A stretch of DNA of 14,805 bases, taken from an uncultured Clostridium sp. Its GTDB lineage: Bacteria > Bacillota > Clostridia > Peptostreptococcales > Peptostreptococcaceae. Below the pieces are notes generated by a model. That model ran no database searches, was not told the origin of the DNA, and was given only the letters and a program-made list of their open reading frames with translations. Of this stretch, positions 14,734 through 14,805 are shown piece after piece. The translations under genes were made by a program, and so were the position numbers. Each line of letters starts with the position of its first letter. The first letter of the stretch is position 1. The stretch covers positions 1-14,805 of the forward strand of contig URRU01000023.1 of the NCBI GenBank assembly GCA_900550335.1. The letters run 5' to 3'.

Positions 14734-14805
14734 TATGCATATTTCAATTTATATTGCTTGATTCAATGCTTTTTCGTATAATTATATTATTAATGATAAA
14801 AATTT

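Overview
The window reads as a chromosomal segment of an AT-rich, anaerobic, Gram-positive Clostridia-type bacterium. A Peptostreptococcaceae member is my best guess, but this is inference from protein style (Clostridia-type PurA, Fe-S type PurF, a RelQ alarmone synthetase) and base composition; no taxonomic marker such as rRNA is present. All twelve genes lie on the minus strand, so transcription runs from high to low coordinates. I see no mobile element, CRISPR array, tRNA or rRNA.

In transcription order, the first half (about 14.66 to 10.14 kb) holds small accessory housekeeping genes: a YkgJ-type CxxCxxCC metal-cluster protein, an MBL-fold hydrolase, the alarmone synthetase relQ coupled to a calcineurin-like phosphoesterase, then a HAD/NT5C-like 5'-nucleotidase and an unrecognised acidic 162-residue protein. 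This half ends in a clear intrinsic terminator (10136-10169).

A 439-base gene-free stretch follows (9739-10177). It carries nested inverted repeats, a near-consensus extended -10 promoter and a leader of about 220 nt that can fold into a long rod-like hairpin with a competing alternative. This leader opens the nucleotide-synthesis cluster purA - purF - carA - carB - (hairpin) - purC - purB. The enzymes share substrates. PurF and CarA both take the amide of glutamine. PurC and PurA both attach aspartate, and PurB removes fumarate from both products. CarAB supplies carbamoyl phosphate for pyrimidines or arginine. The other purine genes (purD, N, L, M, E, H) and the other pyrimidine genes are not in the window, so this is a mixed cluster and not a classical pur or pyr operon.

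At the left edge a separate, probably repressor-controlled unit begins: the first 72 codons of a creatininase-family amidohydrolase, behind a -10 element flanked by two identical GTATATAC palindromes.

Most of the window is ordinary housekeeping. The observations most worth following are the purA leader and its upstream palindromes, the two compact operator-like sites (253-287 and 14704-14733), the vertebrate-like PurB, the TTG start of carA, and the near-exclusive use of CAG for glutamine in an AT-rich genome.
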